Shown here: positions 33,910 through 41,888 of the stretch, piece after piece | Layout: every line of letters starts with the position of its first letter | Position numbering within the stretch: position 1 is the first letter of the stretch | Source: a bacterium | Lineage (GTDB): Bacteria > Chloroflexota > Anaerolineae > Caldilineales > Caldilineaceae | Direction: 5' to 3' | NCBI GenBank assembly: GCA_016124945.1 | Contig: WGMT01000053.1 | Location: forward strand, 1 to 64,000 | Length of the DNA: 64,000 nucleotides | Made by a program: the position numbers and the translations under genes | The notes under the pieces: generated by a model | The model's database searches: none | Told to the model about the DNA's origin: nothing | The model's input: only the letters and a program-made list of their open reading frames with translations

Positions 33910-34728
33910 GTGCGGCGGATAATAATCTCAATACGGTGGACAGTGATGATGATCCTTGCCCTCGTTCTGACCGGTTGCGGCGGCGAAACGGACGAACCCC
34001 GCGCCACGGTTGACGATCCCCGCGCCTATGCCATCGCGTCGCTACAGACGATGGATCTCAACACCTGGTGGCAAGCCTACCGCAACCCCGATCCGCTGCT
34101 GTTGGGGCAGATTGTCGATGATGTGGCCGCCCGTGAACCCGACGGCCTCCCCACCGATGCACGCCGTTTAGACACCTTCATCCGCCACAGCATTGCGCCA
34201 CGTTATCGGCTGCACATGGACGACACTGACGAAGGCAAAGCCTACATCCTGGCCCAGGCCGAGGCGCGCTTCGCCGATCCGCCCATGGCGCTCTGGGACA
34301 AAAACGGCGCCCATGCCCTGCTCGACTACCACATCTTGCCCGGTGAATGGCGGTCCACCACCCGCCTCAGCGAAGGACTCGCCCAGCCGCCTGCCGTCGG
34401 CGAGCGGCCGTTCCTGAAGACAGAGGTGCTTGTCCATAGCCTGCAACGCCTGGTCGATGCCTACCCCGACGCCCGCAACTACCAGATTCGCTATCAATAT
34501 CACCACGGCAGCGATCTCAAGAAGATCCTGATGGAGTTCGCACGGGACACTCAGCTTGTCTATCAGGAGAATGGCAGCGTCCAATTCACAGCCGATCGGG
34601 TTGCGTGGGACGATCTGCGCAACGGGCGCGTAGACCTGGCTGAGCTAGATTGGGACGGCCCCACCCAAGACGATCCCGGCCCATCCATCGTCATGCCACC
34701 GAGGGAACCGTTGCCGTCCCGTCCGTAG
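33910..34728 (+). CDS. Putative lipoprotein of unknown function
   Basis: 272 residues. Basic N-terminus, hydrophobic stretch and a lipobox (LVLTGC, Cys about residue 24) followed by a Gly-Gly-Glu-rich linker predict a membrane-anchored lipoprotein. The mature part is mostly helical with Trp and Arg (NTWWQAYRNPDPLLLGQIVD) and ends in a Pro-rich tail; no domain recognised. GTG 33910 is favoured because AGGAG lies 7 bases upstream; GTG 33880 would leave no leader. It is followed by a DUF4287 gene. Confidence 0.6.
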   Translation: MRRIIISIRWTVMMILALVLTGCGGETDEPRATVDDPRAYAIASLQTMDLNTWWQAYRNPDPLLLGQIVDDVAAREPDGLPTDARRLDTFIRHSIAPRYRLHMDDTDEGKAYILAQAEARFADPPMALWDKNGAHALLDYHILPGEWRSTTRLSEGLAQPPAVGERPFLKTEVLVHSLQRLVDAYPDARNYQIRYQYHHGSDLKKILMEFARDTQLVYQENGSVQFTADRVAWDDLRNGRVDLAELDWDGPTQDDPGPSIVMPPREPLPSRP

Positions 34729-34788
34729 CGACGACAGCAGAAAATGGCAACACGTGTGCAACCCCCATCACAACAGGAGATCATTTCA

Positions 34789-35001
34789 ATGTCAGAAGAC
34801 AAGGCAAAAGGCCCAGCATCCTACTTCCCCGCCATCGAAAAGACCTACGGTCAGCCCATCAGTCACTGGATGGACGTTTTGGCGGCGATGCAAGGGAAGA
34901 AGCATATGGAAATGGTTGCCGAGCTCAAGTCCGAACACAAAATTGGGCATGGACACGCCAACGCCCTGGTTGCCCATTACAGAGCGCAGCACGAAGGCTA
35001 A
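34789..35001 (+). CDS. DUF4287 protein
   Basis: 70 residues. GPASYFPAIEKTYGQPISHW and the ending IGHGHANALVAHYRAQHEG define DUF4287, a small all-helical family also found fused to DUF5655. ATG 34789 follows ACAGGAGATCATTTCA. Same strand as the lipoprotein gene with a 60-base gap. Function unknown. It ends 18 bases before the convergent lactonase gene. Confidence 0.85.
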   Translation: MSEDKAKGPASYFPAIEKTYGQPISHWMDVLAAMQGKKHMEMVAELKSEHKIGHGHANALVAHYRAQHEG

Positions 35002-35019
35002 CCGAAAGAATACCCAGTA

Positions 35020-36036
35020 TCACCCAGCAACGGTCACTCTCTCCACAAGTCGCCGTCCTGAATCTGGATCGTGGCTAGGTAAGTAGACAGTGGGCTGCGC
35101 CGCAAAGAATGTGCGTAAGCGTGCCGACGTGTCACGCGCCGTTGGGCGATCGATGCAGATGCCGGGGATGATGTCATTTTGAATCTGGTTGGTATCAAAT
35201 GAGGCGTCACCCGCAAAAAAGTAGACAGCATCGCCATCGCGCAAAAGGACGGACTGGTGGGTGAGTGAATGACCAGGGGTTGGCACAATGGCGATGCTTT
35301 CATCCTGGGTTACGGTATGGCTGCGGTCAAAGGCGTGAATCGGGCCGTCCTCAAAGCGCATGAGTGTTGGTTCAAGCCAATCAGGGTAACGGCAGGGCAG
35401 CGCGCCTTGCGAAACAGGATAGTCTGCGCTGCCAATCAAGAATTCTGAGTGCGGAAAATGGTGGATCCCCCCGGCATGGTCGGAGTGAAGGTGGGTTTGG
35501 ATCACCCAGCGCACATCCTGAGGCAGAATGCCGAGGGTGCGCAGTTGCATGCCGATTTCGTCCTCTTTTGTTACGGCAAAACGCAGAAAAGATGTATAGA
35601 CAAAGCGATCTGCCGGCGTACATTCAAAGTATGCCGGATCCATGGCCTGGCTGCTCTCCCCCGTATCGATGACAATCACCCCTTCCGGGTGTTCAATCGC
35701 CCAGGCATAGATCGGCATCCACTCTGTCCACTGTCGATCTACTGCAATCGCGGGGAGCGCCAGCCTGTCGGGTCCACTGTAGGCGCGATGGTTGCGCTTC
35801 ACCGCCACAAAGCCGGTTTGAATCGCATGGATGCGTAGCCCCGATTGTGTCGTTGTCGTCAGCGGCGGCGCCTGTACGCCTGCCTGTAGGTTGGGCACGG
35901 GGGCAGAGGTTTGGGTAGAGTAGGCACGTCCTGTTAACCAACTGCCAGCCAGCCCGCCTCCCACCAGTGCACCTGTTGCCATTAGAAAAGAACGGCGTGT
36001 CATCCCCGCCTGCGCGCTGCTTTGATCTGTACGCAT
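35020..36036 (-). CDS. Tat-exported metallo-beta-lactamase-fold lactonase (AHL lactonase-like)
   Basis: 338 residues. A twin-arginine signal (MTRRSFLMATGALVGGG, residues 12-28) precedes the enzyme. HLHSDHAGG (about residues 183-191) is the HxHxDH zinc motif; later PTPGHSLTHQS and FAGDASFD give His and Asp ligands, and LPSHD the last His. The arrangement fits N-acyl-homoserine lactonases (AiiA/AttM-like quorum quenching), but other lactones are possible. The AGGAG site is at good distance from 36036. Divergent from a TetR gene with repeated operator-like sites between them. Confidence 0.8.
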   Translation of the reverse strand: MRTDQSSAQAGMTRRSFLMATGALVGGGLAGSWLTGRAYSTQTSAPVPNLQAGVQAPPLTTTTQSGLRIHAIQTGFVAVKRNHRAYSGPDRLALPAIAVDRQWTEWMPIYAWAIEHPEGVIVIDTGESSQAMDPAYFECTPADRFVYTSFLRFAVTKEDEIGMQLRTLGILPQDVRWVIQTHLHSDHAGGIHHFPHSEFLIGSADYPVSQGALPCRYPDWLEPTLMRFEDGPIHAFDRSHTVTQDESIAIVPTPGHSLTHQSVLLRDGDAVYFFAGDASFDTNQIQNDIIPGICIDRPTARDTSARLRTFFAAQPTVYLPSHDPDSGRRLVERVTVAG

Positions 36037-36083
36037 TGATTGGTTTCCTCCCCGGTGGTAAAGTTGTATAGAAATTAATAAAC

Positions 36084-36105
36084 GTGAGTAATTGTCATGT
36101 TTTGA
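36084..36105. promoter_or_regulatory. Operator-like direct repeat 1 (TetR/lactonase region)
   Basis: A 22-base sequence with core AATTGTCATGTTTTGA. An almost identical copy (one mismatch) begins 58 bases downstream. Both lie in the divergent promoter region. Confidence 0.55.
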
Positions 36106-36141
36106 AAATTACCACGGCTGGGCATTTTTGAATGTAATAAT

Positions 36142-36163
36142 GTGAATAATTGTCATGTTTTGA
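36142..36163. promoter_or_regulatory. Operator-like direct repeat 2 (TetR/lactonase region)
   Basis: Second copy of the 22-base sequence with one mismatch at position 5. Spacing of 58 bases between starts equals about 5.5 helical turns. Likely site of the adjacent TetR protein (inference). Confidence 0.55.
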
Positions 36164-36207
36164 TCGAGCAGCCGATGTGAATCCTTTGGAGAGCGTGAGG
36201 AGAGCCA

Positions 36208-36855
36208 GTGCGCAGAGTACCCAATCAAGACCGTAGCCGACAACGGGTGGCAGCCATCCTGGCGGCGACGGTGAAACTGGTAGAAGAGCAGGGCTATGAG
36301 GCCACAACGACGGCGATGATTGCACAGGAAGCCGGTGTGCCGATTGGCACGCTCTACCAATTCTTTGCCAACAAAGAAGCCATCCTCGAAGCGTTGGCGC
36401 AGCAATACGCCGCCGACATGCTGGCGCTACGCAGCACACTCTTCCCAGAAGACGTGGCGCAGATCCCGCTTCCACTGCTGGTGGATCGCACTGCTGATAA
36501 GCTGGTAACGTTTGTGACGCAACATCGGGGGTTCAATCATCTCTTTGGCAGCGCCTGGGGATCACCTGAAATTGCTGCTGCCACCGAACACATGAAACGG
36601 GACATGGTCGAGGGGATAACGCACCTGATCCTAAACAAAGCGCCCTGGCTTTCTCCCGCGGAAGCAGCCATCCGCGCGCGGACGTTGCTCCATCTCATTC
36701 AAGGCATGTTGTCCATGGTTGAGGCCAGCAACAACGAGGAGTATTCCGCTGTGATGCAAGAGTTCAAGCGTGCGTGGCTTGCCTACCTCACTGCCGCCAT
36801 TCAAAAGGACCCTGAAACGAACGGGCCAAGGATTGACCCGGCTTTTCTGTTATAA
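36208..36855 (+). CDS. TetR-family regulator
   Basis: 215 residues. The N-terminal HTH (RVAAILAATVKLVEEQGYEA, then TTAMIAQEAGVPIGTLYQFFANKEA) is a standard TetR DNA-binding domain; the rest is the helical ligand domain. GTG 36208 follows GAGGAGAGCCA. Likely represses the divergent lactonase gene and itself. Its stop codon TAA (36853-36855) falls inside the TATAAT of the next promoter, and the preceding hairpin lies within the last codons. Confidence 0.85.
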   Translation: MRRVPNQDRSRQRVAAILAATVKLVEEQGYEATTTAMIAQEAGVPIGTLYQFFANKEAILEALAQQYAADMLALRSTLFPEDVAQIPLPLLVDRTADKLVTFVTQHRGFNHLFGSAWGSPEIAAATEHMKRDMVEGITHLILNKAPWLSPAEAAIRARTLLHLIQGMLSMVEASNNEEYSAVMQEFKRAWLAYLTAAIQKDPETNGPRIDPAFLL

Positions 36856-36856
36856 T
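36822..36856 (+). promoter_or_regulatory. Terminator plus extended -10 embedded in the 3' end of the TetR gene
   Basis: CGGGCCAA and TTGACCCG (36822-36840) form a stem followed by CTTTTC; TGTTATAAT follows at 36848-36856. It would end TetR transcription and start the HigBA operon 95 bases before its ATG. Confidence 0.6.
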
Positions 36857-36950
36857 GGCAGCAGTGTTTGCGACACAACCTGCTGAATCAAAGACAGAGA
36901 TTTCAGCAATATAGGGATAGAGAGCGAGACCTTTATCGTAGGAAGAATTA

Positions 36951-37238
36951 ATGCACATCATTACCCGCAAGCGTCTCAACGAGTTTGTCGAGCGACATCC
37001 TGATGCAAAAGCAGGGCTTGAGTATTGGTACAGACTGATGAAGCAGTGTACCTTTGGCTCTTTTGCGGAATTGCGCGCTATCTTTCCCAGTGCTGATCAA
37101 GTCGGTAAGCTCACAGTATTCAACATCGGTGGGAACAAAGCCCGATTGATAGCAGCAGTTCATTATAATCGACAGAAGATCTACATTCGGGCGATATTGA
37201 CGCACCCTGACTATGATAGGGGATTATGGAAGGAGTGA
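36951..37238 (+). CDS. HigB-type mRNA interferase toxin
   Basis: 95 residues. MHIITRKRLNEFVERHPDAKAGL, YRLMKQCTFGSFAELRAIFPSADQV and the ending IYIRAILTHPDYDRGLWKE are diagnostic for the HigB toxin group (RelE fold) that cleaves mRNA on the ribosome. In this group the toxin comes before the antitoxin, as here. ATG 36951 follows AGGAAGAATTA. Six bases separate its stop from the partner gene. All conserved residues seen seem in place. Confidence 0.9.
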   Translation: MHIITRKRLNEFVERHPDAKAGLEYWYRLMKQCTFGSFAELRAIFPSADQVGKLTVFNIGGNKARLIAAVHYNRQKIYIRAILTHPDYDRGLWKE

Positions 37239-37244
37239 TAGACG

Positions 37245-37472
37245 ATGGCGGGAGAAGTAGCAACCATGGAGCGCATCTGGCCAGAGTTAGCGCCGGTTGT
37301 ATCTGTACCTCATAACGAGGCAGAGTATCAACGGCTAGTTGAAGTGCTAGATGCCTTGATCGATCGAGTCGGTGAAGATGAAGATCACCCGTTAGCCTCT
37401 CTAATGGAGGTGATTGGGGTGTTAATTGAAAAGTATGAGGACGAATACATTCCAGAACTGTCTGAGATGTAA
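37245..37472 (+). CDS. HigA-type antitoxin, short form lacking an HTH
   Basis: 75 residues. It matches the N-terminal toxin-binding part of HigA antitoxins that accompany this HigB group (VPHNEAEYQRLVEVLDALID, HPLASLMEVIGVLIEKYEDE). The usual XRE helix-turn-helix after IPEL is missing; the protein ends IPELSEM. The GGAAGGAG site is 9 bases before ATG 37245. The 3' flank is followed by a large perfect palindrome at 37537, so an end loss by rearrangement is possible; a naturally short antitoxin is the alternative. Confidence 0.75.
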   Translation: MAGEVATMERIWPELAPVVSVPHNEAEYQRLVEVLDALIDRVGEDEDHPLASLMEVIGVLIEKYEDEYIPELSEM

Positions 37473-37536
37473 ACGGTACGGCTACAAGATAACAGCCGAA
37501 AGGGCTCTCTTCATCCCCTCGGTCACCAACAAATAC

Positions 37537-37608
37537 AGGACTTACGCAAAGCGCGCCTGTAGGGGCGCAATCTATTGCGCCCCTACAGGCGCGCTTTGCG
37601 TAAGTCCT
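37537..37608. mobile_element. Perfect 35-bp-arm palindrome (MITE-like)
   Basis: Arms 37537-37571 and 37574-37608 are perfect inverted copies with a 2-base loop. Outer ends read AGGACTTACGCAAAG; the centre is GTAGGGGCGCAAT, a sequence type frequent in cyanobacterial and Chloroflexota genomes. No coding capacity. Confidence 0.7.
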
Positions 37609-37625
37609 AAAATACACAGAATGAC

Positions 37626-39152
37626 ATGCGAATGGAGAATACCTTGACTTCCCTAAGCAACTTTGTCACCTACGAAGCCTTCGGCGCCATCGGTGACGGC
37701 GTCACCGACGACCTGCCTGCCATCTGCGCCGCCCATGCCTACGCCAACGAACACGGCCTGCCCGTCAACACAAGCCCGGGCGCGATCTACCACCTGGGGC
37801 GTCAGCCGCTCACCGCCGTCATCGCCACCGACGTGGACTGGAACACTTCGCGCTTCACCATCGACGATACCGATGTCAACACCGCCGCTGAGGACCACAA
37901 AGTGCCGCTCTTTGAGGTGCGCTCTTTGCTGGAACCCATGACGGTGCAGATCAATCAACTGACCCGCGACCAAAGAGCGGTGGACGTTCACCCCGAGCGC
38001 GATTGTCATGTCTTCGTGGAAAACGACAACAAACGGCTCTACATCCGCCGCGGCTTGAACCAGAACAACGGCTTCCCGCAACAGGATTGTTTCATCCTAC
38101 GCAAGGACGGCGCCATCGAAGGCGACATCGATTGGGCGTACGATACCATCACGCGTATCGAGGCTCGCCCGATAGACGAGACGACGCTGCACATTCGTGG
38201 CGGCATCTTTACCACCTTTGCCAACCGCATGGAACAGCCCATCGGCTACAACTATTGGGCCAGGAACATTGTGATCACCCGATCCAACACCGAGATCGAC
38301 GGCCTGACCCACTATGTTGTGGGCGAAACCGCCGTCGGCCACCCTTATCGAGGCTTCCTCAGCGCCGAACAGTGCGCCAACATCACCCTGCGCAACTGCT
38401 TTGCCACGCCGCACAAGATCTATTCAACCATCGGCGCCGCGGGTCTGCCCGTCAACATGGGATCGTATGACATCCACGCCAACAACGTGGTCAACTTTCA
38501 CATGGTCAACTGCCGCATGCACCACATCTGCGACCGCACCCACTGGGGCGTCATCGCCACCAATTTCTGTAAGAACATCGTGCTGGAGGATTGCGTCCTC
38601 TCGCGCATGGACACACACATGGGCGTCTCCGGCGTCTACACCATCCGTCGCTGTGAGTTTGGCCACATGGGGCTGAATGCCATCGGGCGCGGCCTGCTCA
38701 CCGTAGAAGATTCCACCCTCTACGGCAACGCCTTCATCAGCCTGCGCAGCGACTACGGCAGCACCTGGGAAGGTGATCTTGTGATCCGCAACTGCCGCTG
38801 GGTGCCCGCCTGCGGTGACAAACACTGGCCCACCCTCTTTAACATCCGCAACGACGGCATGCACGATTTCGGCTATCCCTGCTTCATGCCGCGCACCATT
38901 ACCATCGACGGCCTCGCCGTAGACGACGCCAACCACTCTGACGACTACACCGGTCTCTACCTCTTCACCGATCCCGATGTGATGAACCAGTGGGATAGCG
39001 TGACACCGTTAACGGCGGAACGTCCTTTCCCCTATCGGAGATCAGAGAAGGTCAGCGTGCGTGGGTTGTCCACGACGAGCGGCAAAGCGCCGCAGGTGTC
39101 GCAGAATGCCGCGCTCGCGGACGAGATCGTCATCGAGATTAGTAATGCGTAA
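37626..39152 (+). CDS. Right-handed beta-helix protein (pectate-lyase superfamily)
   Basis: 508 residues. The N-terminus FVTYEAFGAIGDGVTDDLPAI is the Pectate_lyase_3 opening found in phage tailspike and polysaccharide-active proteins. Repeated short coils with Asn ladders (ANITLRNCFATPHK, NIVLEDCVLSRMD, LVIRNCRWVPACGD) make the beta-helix. No signal peptide. ATG 37626 has no ribosome site; TTG 37644 follows GGAG at 6 bases and may be the true start. Could act on glycans from the surface; substrate unknown. Confidence 0.75.
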   Translation: MRMENTLTSLSNFVTYEAFGAIGDGVTDDLPAICAAHAYANEHGLPVNTSPGAIYHLGRQPLTAVIATDVDWNTSRFTIDDTDVNTAAEDHKVPLFEVRSLLEPMTVQINQLTRDQRAVDVHPERDCHVFVENDNKRLYIRRGLNQNNGFPQQDCFILRKDGAIEGDIDWAYDTITRIEARPIDETTLHIRGGIFTTFANRMEQPIGYNYWARNIVITRSNTEIDGLTHYVVGETAVGHPYRGFLSAEQCANITLRNCFATPHKIYSTIGAAGLPVNMGSYDIHANNVVNFHMVNCRMHHICDRTHWGVIATNFCKNIVLEDCVLSRMDTHMGVSGVYTIRRCEFGHMGLNAIGRGLLTVEDSTLYGNAFISLRSDYGSTWEGDLVIRNCRWVPACGDKHWPTLFNIRNDGMHDFGYPCFMPRTITIDGLAVDDANHSDDYTGLYLFTDPDVMNQWDSVTPLTAERPFPYRRSEKVSVRGLSTTSGKAPQVSQNAALADEIVIEISNA

Positions 39153-39244
39153 TACGTGATGCGTAATTCGTTGACGGAATGAGCTGTATTGAAGGATCTA
39201 CCAGCGCTGACCAATTACGAATTACGAATTACGCATCACGCATT
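39151..39244. repeat. Inverted repeat with 21-bp arms
   Basis: Arms 39151-39171 and 39224-39244 (ACGAATTACGCATCACGCAT and complement, one mismatch) flank 52 bases. It fills the gap between the beta-helix and HAD genes and also contains tandem ATTACGA units. Confidence 0.55.
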
Positions 39245-39260
39245 CAAGGAGCCTATCCTT

Positions 39261-40004
39261 ATGCCCCACTCACCGCTCTCCCAAGTTTCCGCCCTTACCT
39301 TCGACGTCTTCGGCACGGTGGTGGACTGGCGGACTTCGATCATCCGCGAAGGGCAGTTGCTTTCTCTGCGCAAAGGCATCGATGTCGACTGGCCCCGCTT
39401 CGCCGACGCCTGGCGCGCCGGGTACGCGCCGGCCATGCAGCAGGTGCGCAGCGGTGAACTTCCCTGGCTCAAGATCGACCAACTCCATCGCCGCATCCTC
39501 GATGGCTTGCTCGACGAGTTCGGGCTGCGTGGGTTGACCGAGCCCGAACTTGACGATCTCAACTGCGCCTGGCACCGGCTGATCCCCTGGCCAGATGCTG
39601 TGTTGGGTTTGCATCGCTTGAAGGCGGATTACGTCATCGCCACGCTCTCCAATGGCAACGTTTCGCTCCTCACCCACATGGCCAAAAACACCGGCCTACC
39701 CTGGGATTGCATCCTTTCGGCGGAATTGGTGGGCCACTACAAGCCCGATGCGGAGGTCTACTTGAAAGCCGCCGATCTGCTGGGGCTTCCGCCGGAGCAG
39801 GTGATGATGGTGGCGGCGCACAAGGGAGATCTGCACGCCGCCCGCGCTGTCGGTATGCGTACGGCCTATGTGCCGCGTCCTCTGGAGTACGGGCCAAATG
39901 GTGACGCCGATCTAACCCCCGATCCTGAATTTGATGTGGTGGCAAACGATTTCATCGAATTGACCCAAAAACTGAGATCAGATTTTCCTAAGTCCAACCT
40001 CTGA
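39261..40004 (+). CDS. Haloacid dehalogenase type II-like HAD hydrolase
   Basis: 247 residues. LTFDVFGTVVDWR (nucleophile Asp and the FGTxxDW signature of L-2-haloacid dehalogenases), ATLSNGNVSLL, and MMVAAHKGDLHAARAVGMRTAYV are present in order. GHYKPDAEVYLKAADLL is the usual Lys region. ATG 39261 follows AAGGAG. It is followed by a membrane protein gene that starts 6 bases after the stop, so likely the first gene of a three-gene unit. Dehalogenation versus phosphatase activity cannot be settled from sequence. Confidence 0.8.
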   Translation: MPHSPLSQVSALTFDVFGTVVDWRTSIIREGQLLSLRKGIDVDWPRFADAWRAGYAPAMQQVRSGELPWLKIDQLHRRILDGLLDEFGLRGLTEPELDDLNCAWHRLIPWPDAVLGLHRLKADYVIATLSNGNVSLLTHMAKNTGLPWDCILSAELVGHYKPDAEVYLKAADLLGLPPEQVMMVAAHKGDLHAARAVGMRTAYVPRPLEYGPNGDADLTPDPEFDVVANDFIELTQKLRSDFPKSNL

Positions 40005-40010
40005 GTGAAC

Positions 40011-40628
40011 ATGACAAAATCGAACCTTACCGAAGAACAACTAACGGCGCGGCGCACCCTGCAACGGGGACTGCCCATTCTAGGGAGTGTGCTGCTCGTG
40101 CTGGGGCTGTACGTTTCCGCCTTCCTCATTCCAGACGTGATCAAAACGGCGGCGGGGCCGCAGCGACTTTCGCTGCAACAGGCCGCTCAACTCGCAGGAG
40201 ACGATCCACTCTACGCCCGCATCGAAGGCGGCGCATGGGACTGTGAAACACTGCAACAGGTACGCGGCCTTTCGGCGACGGCCCTGCGCTACGGCAGAAT
40301 GCGCGAGGAAACACGCTACGCTGAGGTCTTCTTCACCGATGACACACGCGCCGTGGTCGTCTTTGTCACCTTAGGCGGCGCGGTGACTTGCGACGATCTG
40401 GCCCGTCAATGGCCCGAGGGCTACCTCTACGCCATGAACAGCGACACCCGCCAAGAATTGACGAATGAAGCACGGCTGGCGCGCTACTTCACCACCGAAA
40501 CCTTTCTCGAGTTCTGTGGCTACTGTGGCCGGCAGAATTCCCTGATCGGCGCCGTCTTTGGTGTCGTCTTTACGCTCGCGGGGATTGTCATGTTGATTGC
40601 CTGGCGCAGGCTGAAACCGAAGCAGTGA
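40011..40628 (+). CDS. Small membrane protein with two spans
   Basis: 205 residues. One span near residues 25-45 (ILGSVLLVLGLYVSAFLI) and another at the C-terminus (LIGAVFGVVFTLAGIVMLIAW) enclose a soluble domain of about 125 residues, probably outside, with Cys residues (GAWDCETL, VTCDDL, FCGYCG). No family recognised. Starts right after the HAD gene; the following membrane gene begins 7 bases after its stop. Confidence 0.65.
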   Translation: MTKSNLTEEQLTARRTLQRGLPILGSVLLVLGLYVSAFLIPDVIKTAAGPQRLSLQQAAQLAGDDPLYARIEGGAWDCETLQQVRGLSATALRYGRMREETRYAEVFFTDDTRAVVVFVTLGGAVTCDDLARQWPEGYLYAMNSDTRQELTNEARLARYFTTETFLEFCGYCGRQNSLIGAVFGVVFTLAGIVMLIAWRRLKPKQ

Positions 40629-40635
40629 GCGTGCA

Positions 40636-41190
40636 ATGACTCTCAAAGCAAACGAAAGTGACCGCTTGCAAGATCTGCTCCAAGACCTCTTTCGCTTCAA
40701 CCAGGCGGATCTACGCGCCAACCGAAGAGGGAACATCTCAGAAGCACAGAAACAACGCATGGATGAGAAACACGAGGATGATGCGCGCCTGACCTATGGC
40801 GGGCTGATTGCTATCCTGTTGATTGGGTATGCAGGCAGTGGCGCCGCCGCGTTGCAGGGAGGCTTGTCGATATGGGAGATGTGGCGCGGGGTGACGGTCT
40901 CACTGTTGGTACTTTTCCTCTTTGCTTGGATCCTCCTGCACTTCAACGGCATGAAGATGCGCCGTACCCTGCGTGAGGGCGCTGTTAAGCAGGTCAGTGG
41001 ACCCATGCGGCTGATCCGTGAAGGCGGAAAGTCTCGATCACACTATTTTGCTGTCGGTCCGCAACGCTTTGAGATTACCGAGTTTGAGTATTTTCGGCTG
41101 AAACAACATCCACTTGATGGCCGACAGGCCACGGTCTACTATGCACTGCCCTGGCGGCGTGTGCTGTCGGTGGCGCTTCAGTCTCTTTAA
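40636..41190 (+). CDS. Membrane protein with two spans
   Basis: 184 residues. A charged helical N-terminus with a likely coiled coil (DRLQDLLQDLFRFNQADLRANRRG), two spans (about 55-75 and 85-105) and a cytoplasmic C-terminal beta domain (HYFAVGPQRFEITEFEYFRL). The layout resembles other small Chloroflexota membrane proteins; no family named. Probably cotranscribed with the two upstream genes. Confidence 0.6.
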   Translation: MTLKANESDRLQDLLQDLFRFNQADLRANRRGNISEAQKQRMDEKHEDDARLTYGGLIAILLIGYAGSGAAALQGGLSIWEMWRGVTVSLLVLFLFAWILLHFNGMKMRRTLREGAVKQVSGPMRLIREGGKSRSHYFAVGPQRFEITEFEYFRLKQHPLDGRQATVYYALPWRRVLSVALQSL

Positions 41191-41291
41191 AAGCAGAACG
41201 AAGTACACCTTTTTTCGAGGAATTGACCTTGTCATCCATCCATGCTAAACTCGATGTAGGGGAGAACGTTTGTTCTGGAGAGGAGACAGTG

Positions 41292-41885
41292 ATGTCTGGG
41301 TCCAAACAATTGCTAACGGATGTTTTCGACGGCTGGGGTGGCTTTCAGCGTAGCATGATTCAGGCCGTTGGCCCACTTACCTCTGAACAACTCCTTTGGC
41401 GTCCTGAAGCTAAACTCCGCTCTGTCGGCGAACTGGCCCGACATCTCAGCTTTGGCCGAATCGAGTGGTTTGCGCGCATGGACGCGCCCGGTAGCGCTGA
41501 CCTGGCTTCCCAAATCGCCCACTGGCAACAAGACGGCGACAGCAACCGGCACATCATCGAGGGTGCCATCGCCATCGATGACCGGGCAGAGGAACTCGTC
41601 CATTGGCTGGACCTTTCCTGACAAATGATTGAACGTACGCTCCGAGAGTGGACGATTGCCGATCTTGCCAAAACCTACCGCCACACCTGGAATGGCGACG
41701 TCTACGCCATCTCGCGGCAGTGGACGATCTGGCGCATCTTGACGCATGATGTTTATCACGGCGGACAGTTATCGCTTATGCTGGGGATGCAGGGCATTGA
41801 GCACTTTGAACTGGGCGATCTATTCGGGCACATCACCCTACCAACGCTTTCCGATCTGGGCTCAAGCCAGCCGAAAGAGGAATAA
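41292..41885 (+). pseudogene. DinB-family gene interrupted by an in-frame TGA
   Basis: The frame from ATG 41292 (AGGAG upstream) reads a DinB N-terminus (LRSVGELARHLSFGRIEWFARM) up to HWLDLS, then TGA at 41619-41621, and the same frame continues QMIERTLREWTIADLAKTYRHTWNG and THDVYHGGQLSLMLGMQGIEHFE to 41885. Homologues usually have Trp at the stop position (TGG to TGA needs one change). Without readthrough the last metal His residues would be lost. A second product from ATG 41625 is possible but has no ribosome site. Confidence 0.75.
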
Positions 41886-41888
41886 AGC

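Noticed and set aside
37245..37472. Possibility that the short HigA is continued by a frameshift into an HTH
   Set aside because: No XRE-like peptide is visible in the other frames between 37472 and the palindrome at 37537.
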